Part shown: in pieces, positions 28,474 to 37,085 of the stretch
How positions within the stretch are numbered: position 1 is the first letter of the stretch
Layout: each line of letters begins with the position of its first letter
Assembly (NCBI GenBank): GCA_040218535.1
Contig: JAVJRG010000010.1
Location: forward strand, 372,001-436,000
Direction: 5' to 3'
DNA: 64,000 bases
Source: Lacipirellulaceae bacterium
GTDB taxonomy: Bacteria; Planctomycetota; Planctomycetia; Pirellulales; Lacipirellulaceae
The notes under the pieces: generated by a model
The model's input: only the letters and a program-made list of their open reading frames with translations
What the model was told of the DNA's origin: nothing
Database searches by the model: none
Translations under genes and position numbers: made by a program

Positions 28474-29985
28474 TCAGTTGACGCTCTCAATCTTGAACGT
28501 CCAAGCATATTCGCAAGGAGCGTTGGAAGGCGTCAGGGCGGGAACCATGATTTCCAGATTCTCGCCGTTCTGCTTCCATTCCACCTTGCCGTCGTAGCCC
28601 AATAGCGAAACGTTTGAGCCTTCCGCTGCTTTCACATTCTTCACGATGAGTTTGCCTTGGGGATAGATCGGGCAGATGCAATAGAGCGAATCGCCCTTGC
28701 GGGTGAAGAAGATTTCCTTCACGCCATCCCCTTCGTCGGGATCGACGGTGAACTTCATCACGTCGTACTTCACACGGTAATTGCCATGCTTCATCTCACG
28801 CTGATTTCCTGCGGACCATTGGCACGACTCGGTCCAGGTTTTGGTGCCGTAGATCGCTTCGCCGTTGACTTCGAGCCAGTCGCCCATTTCCAACAGTCGT
28901 TCCTGCATGATCACCGGGATACGCCCATCGGCAGTCGGACCGATATCGAGGAGAAAGTTCCCGCCACGGCTGACAATATCGATCAGCATGTAGAGGAGTT
29001 GCTGCGTCGAGTTATAGTCTTCGAGGTTCTCAGTGCGACTGTACCCGAATGAGTGAGCCATCCCGCGGTTTTCCTCCCACGGGTTCTCGGCGTTGGGCAG
29101 ACCGGCACCATACTCTGTGGTGTAGTAGCCGCCATGTTTGTGACGTAGTTCCTTGCCCCAGCGGTCGTTGATGACGACTTCCTCCTTGCAAGGCGAATCG
29201 TTGTAGAGCCACGCGAGCAACTCCTTCGACTGCCAAGTCTCGTCCGTGTGATCCCACTCCCCGTCGGAGAATATCACCGCGGGCGAGTACTTCTCAACAA
29301 CATCCTTGAACTGCGGCACCATGTGCTTCTCGACATACAAATCGGGATCCGCAACGTAGAGCGGGTTGTACCATTCGTACAGCGAGTAATAGATGCCCAT
29401 CTTCACGTCTGTCTTGCGCACGCTGTCAGTCAGATCTCCCAGCAAATCGCGTTCGGGACCCGAGTTGGTCGAGCTCCAGGGACGGCCCCAGCTTTTCGTC
29501 GCCTCGTCACTTGGCCATAGGGTGTAACCATCGTGGTGCTTCGAGGTCAGCACGACGTACTTCGCCCTTGACTTCTCAAAGGTTTCGGCCCACTGATCGG
29601 GATCAAACATTTCGCAGGTAAACATGGGAACGAAATCAGGATAGGTGAAATCCGTACCGTAGATCGCATCGTGAAACGCTTTCGTTTCTTTATGCCCCTG
29701 CTTCACACGCCCCGATTCGCGGAGAGTCGCCCAGTACCACTCGGAGTAAGCCCCCACCTTGGAAAACGCCGGTACCGAGTAAGGTCCCCAGTGAATGAAG
29801 ATGCCGAACTTGGCATCAGTCCACCACTGAGGGATAGGGCGGGCGTCTAGCGACTCCCAACTCGCTTCGTAGGGCTGCGTGTTCGCTTCTTGTGAGATTG
29901 CCGGAGAGGCCGAATCGAGAATGAAAAGAGCACTAAAGCCCAAAGCTAAAATCCGGGATTTGCTAAGTAATGATTTCGAAAACAT
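28474..29985 (-). CDS. Secreted alpha-L-fucosidase, GH29
   Basis: 503 residues with signal peptide about 1-32 (ending PAISQ). Motifs: AKFGIFIHWGPYSV, LTSKHHDGYTLW, MGIYYSLYEW and IFSDGEWDH, in which the SDGEW Asp is at the GH29 nucleophile position. GGNFLLDIGPTADG and EVNGEAIYGT follow, then the C-terminal beta-sandwich. This signature is closer to classical broad-specificity GH29 than the paralogue at 25441-26943, so the two fucosidases probably differ in linkage preference (inference). Minus-strand neighbour of the Gfo/Idh/MocA gene, 115 bp away. Confidence 0.92.
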   Translation of the reverse strand: MFSKSLLSKSRILALGFSALFILDSASPAISQEANTQPYEASWESLDARPIPQWWTDAKFGIFIHWGPYSVPAFSKVGAYSEWYWATLRESGRVKQGHKETKAFHDAIYGTDFTYPDFVPMFTCEMFDPDQWAETFEKSRAKYVVLTSKHHDGYTLWPSDEATKSWGRPWSSTNSGPERDLLGDLTDSVRKTDVKMGIYYSLYEWYNPLYVADPDLYVEKHMVPQFKDVVEKYSPAVIFSDGEWDHTDETWQSKELLAWLYNDSPCKEEVVINDRWGKELRHKHGGYYTTEYGAGLPNAENPWEENRGMAHSFGYSRTENLEDYNSTQQLLYMLIDIVSRGGNFLLDIGPTADGRIPVIMQERLLEMGDWLEVNGEAIYGTKTWTESCQWSAGNQREMKHGNYRVKYDVMKFTVDPDEGDGVKEIFFTRKGDSLYCICPIYPQGKLIVKNVKAAEGSNVSLLGYDGKVEWKQNGENLEIMVPALTPSNAPCEYAWTFKIESVN

Positions 29986-30223
29986 TCAGAACCTTTATAT
30001 GAACGTAAGTTATTGATCTCAGTGGATGATAACCGAGGCAAATGCCAAGTAGAGCGATCGCCTAAGTACCTAACGAGAGTACGTCGAATAATCGGGTGTT
30101 CTCACGAGAAAAACCTGCTCGTTGTGGTATTTCTGAATGAATCGCTTGGCTACCTGAAAAAAGCTTCTTTCGATTTGGGGCATTCCGCCTTGACTTATGA
30201 AGCTGTCTCGCCAGGGCAATAGT

Positions 30224-31372
30224 CTACTCGGATACCTCAATCGACTCTTCCTCTTTTTTCTCCCGCTTGAACGGGTACCAAAACTGCTTCCAGTAACCCA
30301 GCGGCACAGGGTGGCCGGCAATGCCGTAGCCTTCGGGCCACTCGTCGCCTGGCATGTGGTAGGTACCGAACAAGCGATCGAGCAACGGGAAGTGCACCGC
30401 GTAGTTGATATTGATCGCTTCCTTCTCGATACCGTGGTGCCAATGGTGAAAACGGGGCGTGGCTAGCACGTACTGCAACGGGCCAAAGTGGAAACTCAAG
30501 TTCGAGTGCACGAAGACCGACAGCAAGTAGACAAAGAAAATGTAGCCGTACAGAGCCGCCTCGCTGAAGCCGAGGGCGTACATCGGGATCGTCGTGAAGG
30601 CACGCAAAAGGATGATCTCAAACAAGTGCATCCGCGAGCCGGCGATCCAGTCCATGTGTCTGGCCGAGTGGTGCACTGCGTGGAATCGCCAGAGCCAGGG
30701 GACCTCGTGAAACGCACGGTGAAACCAGTACTGCACCAAGTCCGTGAAGAACATGATCTCGACGAATTGAAGCAGCACCGGTTGGCTCGCAATAGCCGCG
30801 CGGATGCCGCTGGCCCACTCGGTTTTGGCGAGGATCGTCATCGACGGGGCGAGCGACAGGTACGTGAGCGACTGCACCATCAGACTGCTGATGAAGAAGT
30901 AAAACATGTCTTCGCGCCATTCCGCGCGGAAGATCGGTTGGTCGCGTTTCTTGAACAGTCGTTCAATCGGAATGAACAGCGTTCCGAGCAAAATCAGGTT
31001 GAGCAGAAAAAAATCGAGACCGAAGTAGATGTCGCTCTCGCCCTCCATACGGCTACTCGCCCGCGACCCGCCCATGAGCGTCGCCACCAGCACGAGCGTC
31101 ATCCCCGCAAAGCCCAGCACTTTGCTTTGCCGCAAAGTCACGCTGAGCGCTCCGAATAAGAACGCCGCAATCAGTACCATGTGCAACGCCACTCGCACAA
31201 GTGCCACGTTGTAATAGCCGCGCACATCGGCAACGGTCAGCAGTTGTGGATAAAGCAAGCAAAGGACCGTGGCTAGCCCGACGACTGCCAGCACCAGGCT
31301 CAACATGCCGCTGATCCAACCGCTGCCGAACATGCGTTCGTCGGAATCCATTTCTGTTTTGAGTGGTCCCAT
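30224..31372 (-). CDS. Sterol desaturase / fatty acid hydroxylase family membrane protein
   Basis: 382 residues with several membrane spans (about 18-41, 50-75, 80-100 and further). The di-iron histidine boxes are HRAFHEVPWLWRFHAVHHS and later HHWHH, the family signature for non-haem di-iron hydroxylases acting on lipids. AAGGTG lies 4 nt before the ATG. The substrate could be a sterol, hopanoid or fatty acid; the sequence does not decide. It lies between the fucosidase and sulfatase genes on the same strand but has no obvious link to glycan breakdown. Confidence 0.9.
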   Translation of the reverse strand: MGPLKTEMDSDERMFGSGWISGMLSLVLAVVGLATVLCLLYPQLLTVADVRGYYNVALVRVALHMVLIAAFLFGALSVTLRQSKVLGFAGMTLVLVATLMGGSRASSRMEGESDIYFGLDFFLLNLILLGTLFIPIERLFKKRDQPIFRAEWREDMFYFFISSLMVQSLTYLSLAPSMTILAKTEWASGIRAAIASQPVLLQFVEIMFFTDLVQYWFHRAFHEVPWLWRFHAVHHSARHMDWIAGSRMHLFEIILLRAFTTIPMYALGFSEAALYGYIFFVYLLSVFVHSNLSFHFGPLQYVLATPRFHHWHHGIEKEAININYAVHFPLLDRLFGTYHMPGDEWPEGYGIAGHPVPLGYWKQFWYPFKREKKEEESIEVSE

Positions 31373-31397
31373 GGTTCACCTTGTTTGAGTTTTCGAT

Positions 31398-31463
31398 GCT
31401 CCGGTCGCTGACGCTCGCGGCTCGCCTAAATCCCTAGCCGTCGAGCTACGCCTCGCCCGGAGC
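31398..31463. repeat. Palindromic extragenic repeat (REP-like)
   Basis: GCTCCGG at 31398-31404 is the reverse complement of CCGGAGC at 31457-31463, enclosing GC-rich sequence (CTAGCCGTCGAGCTACGCC). It lies between the sulfatase stop and the hydroxylase start. The composition resembles other palindromic repeats in this window. Confidence 0.5.
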
Positions 31464-31500
31464 CTCTTCTCTCACTTTCCCTGATTCTTGAATGCTTCCT

Positions 31501-32973
31501 TCAATACAAGTCTTCCAACGACTTCGCATTCTCAGGAGCCCAACTTGTTGCTCTCCTTTCGTGCGTGATATCCCACGCAGCTTTGTTGTTTCTTCTTTGC
31601 TCCGCGGTCCTCCCTTTGAGCGACCAGTTGGGGTGGGGGCGGTGGGCTTCTTGAAAGATCTGCTTCGCCCTGGCAACGACCTCAGGTTGCTCACTTGCCA
31701 AGTCCTTCGACTCGCCAGGGTCGCTAGCCAAATCATAAATCTCCACTGGCTTGTTGATTCCATTACGGACGGCTTTCCAGTTACCAAAGCGGGCGGCTTG
31801 AATCGGACGGTTGTCTTGGAGTTCCCAGTAGAAGTAGTCTCGCTCGGGAGCTTCTCCCCCCTTCAGATACTCCACTAACGAATAGCCGTCTGTCTCGTAA
31901 CCTTGGGGCGGCGTTGCACCGCTCAGTTCGACAAAGGTGGGTAGCAGATCCCAGAACGCCCAAGGCTGATCATCCACGCGACTCGCGGGTACGGTGCCCG
32001 GCCACCAAGCGAGCGCGGCCTGCCGGAGGGCACCTTCGTACATTCCGCGTTTATAACCGCGAAGGCCGTTGCGGGCTTGGTTGAAACGCTTGCCGATCTC
32101 TGACTCCGGAGAAAACGAAGAGCCATTATCGCCGGTGAAAATGATGAGCGTGTTCTCGGCGATGCCCAGTTCTCGCAGCGTGTCGATCAGCTCGCCCATG
32201 TCCGTGTCGATACGGGTGACCTGGGCTGCGTACGACTTTTGCTTGTCGCTCCAAGGCTTGTCGGCGTAGACGCCCAGATCGTCGATCTCGTGATGTCCGT
32301 GGGGCAGGGTGATTGCGTAGAACATGAAAAAGGGTTCGTCCGCGTTCGCCTTTAGCCAGCGAATCATGTCGTTCTGAATGAGTTCTTGCGCGTAAGTTTC
32401 ACCGATGTCGCGGCCGTTGTTACCCGGCAGCAGGAACGGCTTGTCATCATCGTAAAGAAACGTGGGGAAATAACTGTGGGCCTGACGTTGGCAGTTGTAG
32501 CCGAAGAAGTGATCGACGCCTTGCTTGAGCGGATTGCCCGTGCTGGCGAAATTGCCCATGCCCCATTTCCCAAACGTGGCCGTCGTGTAACCGGCGGCTT
32601 TGGCGACCTCGGCAATGGTGACCGTCTCGTCAGGCAACGGGTACTGTCCCTCGGGCGACATCGCGTAGTTGCCGCGAATCGGACAATGCCCGATGTGCAA
32701 GCCCGTGAAGAACGACGCCCGACTCGGCGCGCAAACCGACGTGCCGCAGTAAGCTTGCAAGAAGCGCGTCCCCTGCGCAGCCATTTCATCAAGCCGCGGC
32801 GTTTGGATAAGTTCTTGGCCGTAGCAGCCAAGATCGCCCTGAGCGATGTCGTCGCTGAGGACGAAGATGAAGTTGGGTCGCGTGGCTGCACTCGCCGCCG
32901 TGCCTATTCCCGAGAGGAGCAAAGCAATGATGAGACTTAGTGAGGAGAGAATTGGTCGAGGGCTGAGTGTCAT
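31501..32973 (-). CDS. Secreted arylsulfatase-type sulfatase
   Basis: 490 residues from the ATG at 32973, which gives the signal peptide [20 protein letters not shown] onward; a frame extending to 33096 is probably too long. FVLSDD (D41, D42) supplies metal ligands. [11 protein letters not shown] (C81) is the sulfatase C-x-P-S-R signature, in which the Cys becomes formylglycine. FGKWGMG, TLPHGHH and FTGDNGSS are further active-site motifs. The enzyme hydrolyses sulfate esters, most likely on sulfated polysaccharide given the fucosidases nearby. It needs a formylglycine-generating enzyme encoded elsewhere. Confidence 0.93.
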   Translation of the reverse strand: MTLSPRPILSSLSLIIALLLSGIGTAASAATRPNFIFVLSDDIAQGDLGCYGQELIQTPRLDEMAAQGTRFLQAYCGTSVCAPSRASFFTGLHIGHCPIRGNYAMSPEGQYPLPDETVTIAEVAKAAGYTTATFGKWGMGNFASTGNPLKQGVDHFFGYNCQRQAHSYFPTFLYDDDKPFLLPGNNGRDIGETYAQELIQNDMIRWLKANADEPFFMFYAITLPHGHHEIDDLGVYADKPWSDKQKSYAAQVTRIDTDMGELIDTLRELGIAENTLIIFTGDNGSSFSPESEIGKRFNQARNGLRGYKRGMYEGALRQAALAWWPGTVPASRVDDQPWAFWDLLPTFVELSGATPPQGYETDGYSLVEYLKGGEAPERDYFYWELQDNRPIQAARFGNWKAVRNGINKPVEIYDLASDPGESKDLASEQPEVVARAKQIFQEAHRPHPNWSLKGRTAEQRRNNKAAWDITHERRATSWAPENAKSLEDLY

Positions 32974-33313
32974 GATCGGTTTCGTTCCAAGTTTTCGCAT
33001 TTGATTTGGTTTGTTCGGTCGTTTCGCACTTTTGCACAGCAGTCGCATTGTAGCGTGCAAAAGTCTCGACCGCTTTTCTGCCCCGCTCTCCCACACTTGT
33101 TGCCAGTTAACGACTTACGACGATCGACACAGACATCCCCTCACGACTTTTGCTTTTTGCACGTAAGTGGAGCGTGCAAAAGTCACCCAGGCGAACGTGC
33201 GAGTCTTGCAAGGGTTGTCCCGGCTTGTTGGGGTGAATTCCCTGTCACGTAACGATTAAGAGCTGGGGCTCGACTATTTTAGCGGGTTGGGTGGCTGATT
33301 GCGGCCAGGTAAC
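32974..33313. other. Intergenic region upstream of sulfatase, no gene
   Basis: A 340-bp gap between the sulfatase start and the stop of the FG-GAP gene. No credible coding frame. It contains four GCAAAAGTC-like sites in both orientations, listed separately. Confidence 0.6.
33026..33184. promoter_or_regulatory. Cluster of GTGCAAAAGT-type sites upstream of sulfatase
   Basis: GCGTGCAAAAGTC occurs twice (33053-33065 and 33172-33184). Its core appears inverted at 33026-33037 (GCACTTTTGCAC, itself palindromic) and 33145-33153 (GACTTTTGC). The spacing and orientation suggest operator sites for the sulfatase promoter, but a short repeat origin is also possible. Confidence 0.35.
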
Positions 33314-35131
33314 TCAGCGTGAATCTAATCCTCGACTTCTATTAGTTCGAGAAAACAAGCTGGCTATTACTGCCAAAGCCGAGACAATCAGTTGGCTTTT
33401 AGGCTCAGGAACGGCACGAGCGGTCGACGGTGTCGTTTCGCCATTGCCGAATTGTCGTTGCCATGCGAGGAAGTCGTGCCCATCGCTTTGACCGTCTAAG
33501 TTAGAATCGCTTTCGGCACTAATTCCGAAATCTGCCTTCCATTGGAGAAGGTCGGTCCCGTCAACAACAAAACTACCATCGAAGTCTCCTGGTGTCGTAA
33601 CGTCAAGAAGCTGATTCGCGGCAACCCCCAAGATTATCTGCTCCGTGCCATCAGGCCACACGATTCTCAGCTCGTCGACGATTGAATTGTCGCCCAGACC
33701 GAAGTGAATCGGAACATCGCTCTGGTTGAAGGTCCCCGCGTTCGTGTTCGCCTCGCGACGTAAAGTCACTTCATCTAAGGTGCCTTGGTTGAGCGTTGCA
33801 AAGGCTATGGCACCGACGCCTGTCGTATTGTCCGCTGGACCGGAAAGGTGGACGTAAAGCCAATGATTACCATTCGTAGAAGCGTCGCTTAGGTAAATGC
33901 GCTCCGTGCTTGAGGATGATGTTGGGGCAATGAGGTCTTGGTCACCGTCGAGGTCGAGGTCGGCCCACGTGCTGTCATAGGCTCCTTGATTCGTCTCATT
34001 CAAGCCGACCGCGTCCGTTACGTCGGTAAAGACCCAGTTGCCATCATTACGATAGAGCTTCCTCGCTACGTTGCTATCCACAGCTGAACGGTGATCGTGA
34101 AAAAAGAGATCGAGATCACCATCGTTGTCATAGTCAATGGCCTTGCCACCGTTGAGATCACCCGCGTTGTCGATCAGCAAGGCGTTGCCGGTAATGGTGT
34201 CGACGTCGGTGAATTGATTTCCGCCATCGTTACGAAATATTTTGCTATCCTGGCCATCCGCTCCGACCATGAAGAGGTCGAGATCACCGTCGTTATCGAA
34301 GTCGTGGAACTCAGAGCCGTAGCTGTTATCGAGGTATTGCGTCCCATTGGTGTCCGCGATATCGACAAAACTGAGCGACCCTGTCTGGGCTAGCTGATTC
34401 TCATAAAAGTTATTGCGTATGTTGCCACCGAAGCGGCACGTGGAGATATAGATGTCGAGATCACCGTCCCCATCGGTATCGCCTATGGCCATGCCGTAAG
34501 CTTTCGTCCCAAAGTCTTCTTGAAAACCGACGGTCGCACCCGCTGGCGCAAAAGTGCCATTGGAAGCCTGAAGATAGATTTCGTGCTTCTCAGGTCCCTC
34601 CATTGCCAGGATGAGATCCAGGTCGCGATCGTTATCAATATCCGCCCACGCAACATTTTGATGAAAGCCAGGATCGTCTAATCCTACTGAGGAACTTGCA
34701 TTCGTGAATCCACCCAATCCATCGCCTTGCAGGACATCACCACTGGCAGTCGAGGCTAGGTTCGATTGACCGATGAAAACATCGACTATTCCATCCCTGT
34801 TGTAGTCAGCCCAAGCAGCACTCCATGAACGCTCTAAACCTTCCGGCAGCGATGAAGAAATATCGGTAAATGAGAGCGAGCCATTCTCGACAAGATTATT
34901 TCGGTAGAGTTTCTGCGTATCCGAGAAGCCCTGAAACATAATGTCTAGATCACCGTCATCGTCATAGTCAGCCATAGAGGCACTGATGGAGTTGTGATTG
35001 GCTCCTGCCAGTAACGTCGAGCCTTGCTCAGAGAAAGTCGTAGAATTGGCCTCACCTTCGAATAGGACAAGCAAACAGAACGCCAGACAAAGTAGGCTTG
35101 CAATTCGATTCAATAACGGAAATTTTGTCAC
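33314..35131 (-). CDS. FG-GAP/VCBS repeat protein with ASPIC/UnbV domain, dockerin and PEP-CTERM signal
   Basis: 605 residues. Signal peptide about 1-29. Repeated Asp-rich calcium-type blades (ADYDDDGDLDIMF, ADYNRDGIVDVFI, ADIDNDRDLDLIL, GDTDGDGDLDIYI, HDFDNDGDLDLFM, IDYDNDGDLDLFF, ADLDLDGDQDLIA) form an integrin-alpha-like beta-propeller. An ASPIC/UnbV-like domain follows (LYVHLSGP, DELRIVWPDGTEQ). A dockerin pair (GDFDGSFVVDGTDLLQW, SNLDGQSDGHDFLAWQRQFG) precedes VPEPKSQLI, a hydrophobic span and RTNRSRG. It is an exported surface protein that probably binds ligands through the propeller. Confidence 0.9.
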   Translation of the reverse strand: MTKFPLLNRIASLLCLAFCLLVLFEGEANSTTFSEQGSTLLAGANHNSISASMADYDDDGDLDIMFQGFSDTQKLYRNNLVENGSLSFTDISSSLPEGLERSWSAAWADYNRDGIVDVFIGQSNLASTASGDVLQGDGLGGFTNASSSVGLDDPGFHQNVAWADIDNDRDLDLILAMEGPEKHEIYLQASNGTFAPAGATVGFQEDFGTKAYGMAIGDTDGDGDLDIYISTCRFGGNIRNNFYENQLAQTGSLSFVDIADTNGTQYLDNSYGSEFHDFDNDGDLDLFMVGADGQDSKIFRNDGGNQFTDVDTITGNALLIDNAGDLNGGKAIDYDNDGDLDLFFHDHRSAVDSNVARKLYRNDGNWVFTDVTDAVGLNETNQGAYDSTWADLDLDGDQDLIAPTSSSSTERIYLSDASTNGNHWLYVHLSGPADNTTGVGAIAFATLNQGTLDEVTLRREANTNAGTFNQSDVPIHFGLGDNSIVDELRIVWPDGTEQIILGVAANQLLDVTTPGDFDGSFVVDGTDLLQWKADFGISAESDSNLDGQSDGHDFLAWQRQFGNGETTPSTARAVPEPKSQLIVSALAVIASLFSRTNRSRGLDSR

Positions 35132-35225
35132 GAATAGCCCTTAGCTTGAATAGTAGCTAGTAATCCAACTAGACCTTCAGCACAATCATAACCTAGTTGT
35201 TAGAACATATTCAAACAGACAAACT

Positions 35226-35266
35226 GGGCTTACGCCCTGGCTATGAGCTGTCGGCCCTTCGGGCCT
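35226..35266. repeat. Palindromic extragenic repeat, same family as 62906-62990
   Basis: It contains GGGC-TTAC-GCCC and GGCCC-TTC-GGGCC hairpins linked by TGGCTATGAGCTGTC. Its reverse complement matches the pattern CCCGAAGGG-CGACAG followed by TAGCCAGGGCGT(A/G)AGCCC seen at 62929-62990. It lies just upstream of the ankyrin gene. Confidence 0.55.
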
Positions 35267-35299
35267 GTTCGTTTTGACATGCACTCAAAGGTGTTGTTC

Positions 35300-35914
35300 A
35301 TGCCCACCAACTCGCTCGAACTCAAACACGCCGCCTTCGCAGGCGAGCTCGACGTCGTGCGGGCGCTCATTGAGTCGGGGGCGAATCCTAATTCGGTGGA
35401 CGAGTACGGCTCGGGGACGTTGTTGAACTTTCATCCGGAGGTCACCGCTTTTCTGCTGGCCAGTGGAGCGACACCGGATACGCAGACGAATGAGTTTGGG
35501 GCTTCGGTGTTGGCGGGGCTCTGTTATGTGAACCAGACGGAGTGCGTCAGGCTGTTGCTGGAACATGGGGCGGACGTGAATCTTGGTCGTGTGGAGACGG
35601 CAGAAACGCCGTTGCATCATGCACTTTCTAATGATGCGGGTGCCGAGTTGATCGGGCTGTTGATTCAGCACGGGGCCGACGTCAATGCGAAGACCAAGCC
35701 GGGGCTTTACAGCTACAACTTCAACGGCAACACGCCCACGCGGGGTGAAACGCCGCTGCACCGGGCGGCGGCTTATGCTTCGCTGGAAATCGTCAAGCTG
35801 CTGCTCGAAGCGGGGGCCGACCGGACGGCTGTCGATGTAAATGGGAACACGCCGCACGAATGGGCGGGGTGGCATCGGCGGGCGGCGGAGTTGGTGAATC
35901 TGCTGGCGCCTTAG
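35300..35914 (+). CDS. Ankyrin repeat protein
   Basis: 204 residues from the ATG at 35300; a longer frame from 35243 runs through the palindromic repeat and is less likely. About five ankyrin repeats are visible: ELKHAAFAGELDVVRALIESGANPN, a degenerate second one, CVRLLLEHGADVN, LIGLLIQHGADVN and TPLHRAAAYASLEIVKLLLEAGADRT, with a final NGNTPHEWA. No signal peptide, so it is probably a cytoplasmic protein-binding module. The stop codon TAG is formed by target TA plus the first base of an inserted IS element; without the element the stop would be TAA at the same place, so the protein is unchanged. Confidence 0.88.
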   Translation: MPTNSLELKHAAFAGELDVVRALIESGANPNSVDEYGSGTLLNFHPEVTAFLLASGATPDTQTNEFGASVLAGLCYVNQTECVRLLLEHGADVNLGRVETAETPLHHALSNDAGAELIGLLIQHGADVNAKTKPGLYSYNFNGNTPTRGETPLHRAAAYASLEIVKLLLEAGADRTAVDVNGNTPHEWAGWHRRAAELVNLLAP

Positions 35915-35990
35915 AGCGTACTTCCCGAGACCATAGCGCCCTTTAGGAAATTCGAGTAGACTTGGTAACTTCACCTTAAGGAGGAGCCCG

Positions 35991-36371
35991 ATGGTTTATT
36001 CGAAGGAACGTCGCGGGGAAGTGCTTGCTGCTTGTGATGCCGGCAAGGGGACGAGGGAAGTCGCTTTGTTGTTCAATGTAAGCGAGTCTTGGGTACGCCG
36101 CGTGAAACAAGAGCGTCGTGAGCTGGGGAAGGTTGCCCCGAAACTGACCCGTGATCGCAACCCGGCGTGGACCGCTCATGCTGATTGGCTGCGCGAGAAA
36201 ATCGCTGAGCAACCTGACGCCACGCTCCTGGAACTGGTCGCATTGGCCTCCCAGGAGCGGTCCTGGCAGACTTCCGACGCCACGATTTGCCGGGCCTTGC
36301 AGGCCCTGCGTCTGACTCGAAAAAAAAGACGCTCATCGCCCAAGAACAAGACCGCGAAGATGTCGCGTTAA
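35991..36371 (+). CDS. IS630 transposase, N-terminal frame (helix-turn-helix part)
   Basis: 126 residues. A winged-helix/helix-turn-helix DNA-binding segment is clear ([23 protein letters not shown]), followed by the second helical domain up to [19 protein letters not shown] lies upstream (35981-35989 region), a strong ribosome site. After the A8 run at 36320-36327 the zero frame continues only 14 residues, while the -1 frame continues the transposase, as in many IS630 elements. Confidence 0.85.
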   Translation: MVYSKERRGEVLAACDAGKGTREVALLFNVSESWVRRVKQERRELGKVAPKLTRDRNPAWTAHADWLREKIAEQPDATLLELVALASQERSWQTSDATICRALQALRLTRKKRRSSPKNKTAKMSR

Positions 36372-36928
36372 AACGTCGACAGTGGTTCGCTTCACAAGAC
36401 TCTCTGGATCCTGATCGTGTGGTGTTTCTCGACGAGACGTGGGCCAAGACCAATATGACGCGGACCTATGGTCGGAGTGAGCAAGGTTCGCGTTTGGTCG
36501 AGAAGACGCCCTGCGGTCGATGGGAAACAACGACCTTCCTCGGGGCGATCCGCGCTAGCGGTTTCGTGGCTCCGCTGTGCGTCGAGGGGGCGATCAACGG
36601 TCGGCTCTTTAAGGCTTGGGTGGAACAGCACCTGGCAGGTGAACTTCGTGAGGGAGACGTGGTAGTGATGGACAACCTCTCTAGTCACAAGGTGAGCGGC
36701 GTTGTCCAGGCGATCGAAGCCACCGGCGCCGAGGTGCGTTACTTGCCGCCGTATTCTCCCGACCTCAACCCGATTGAGCTGGCGTTCAGCAAATTCAAAC
36801 GTCGGCTACGAGACGGCGCACGAAGAACCCAAGAAAGGCTCGTTGAACTCTGCGGACAAGTCCTCGAACTCTTCACCGAAACCGAGATCCGAAACTACTT
36901 TCGACATTGTGGGTACCGCTACGAATAG
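36287..36928 (+). CDS. IS630 transposase, C-terminal frame (DDE catalytic part)
   Basis: The frame is open from 36287, but the true product is most likely a fusion made by -1 frameshifting at 36320-36327, giving ...[15 protein letters not shown]. Catalytic residues are D in VVFLDETW, D in [10 protein letters not shown] and E in [11 protein letters not shown], the DDE triad of the IS630/Tc1-mariner superfamily. The sequence is full length to the C-terminus (FRHCGYRYE). It cuts and pastes the element at TA dinucleotides. Confidence 0.87.
   Translation: MPGLAGPASDSKKKTLIAQEQDREDVALKRRQWFASQDSLDPDRVVFLDETWAKTNMTRTYGRSEQGSRLVEKTPCGRWETTTFLGAIRASGFVAPLCVEGAINGRLFKAWVEQHLAGELREGDVVVMDNLSSHKVSGVVQAIEATGAEVRYLPPYSPDLNPIELAFSKFKRRLRDGARRTQERLVELCGQVLELFTETEIRNYFRHCGYRYE
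36320..36327 (+). other. Programmed -1 frameshift site (A8)
   Basis: Eight A in a row at the point where orfA (codons starting at positions divisible by 3) must shift by -1 into orfB. The fused protein reads [13 protein letters not shown], matching the usual IS630 sequence through the junction. Confidence 0.75.
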
Positions 36929-37085
36929 ATGTAACACGCTCTAAAGTTTGGTATCGAATCAGGAGCACTTTCGATAACGCGGAATGATGACTCCTTCATC
37001 CCGAAGGCTTTAGTAGTCAATGTGCGCCGCTGTTCCGTTGCCCTACAGTGACATTCGTATGATCAAGGGCGACTTGGAGTTACCA

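Larger units (their letters stand above)
35914..36941. mobile_element. IS630-type insertion sequence, apparently intact
   Basis: A 1028-bp element flanked by TA direct repeats (35912-35913 and 36942-36943), the IS630/Tc1-mariner target. Ends share GAGCGT at the tips and TAGCG at terminal positions 21-25, giving imperfect inverted repeats of about 25 bp. It carries two overlapping frames joined by a -1 shift at an A8 run. All DDE motifs are present, so it may still be active. Confidence 0.85.
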
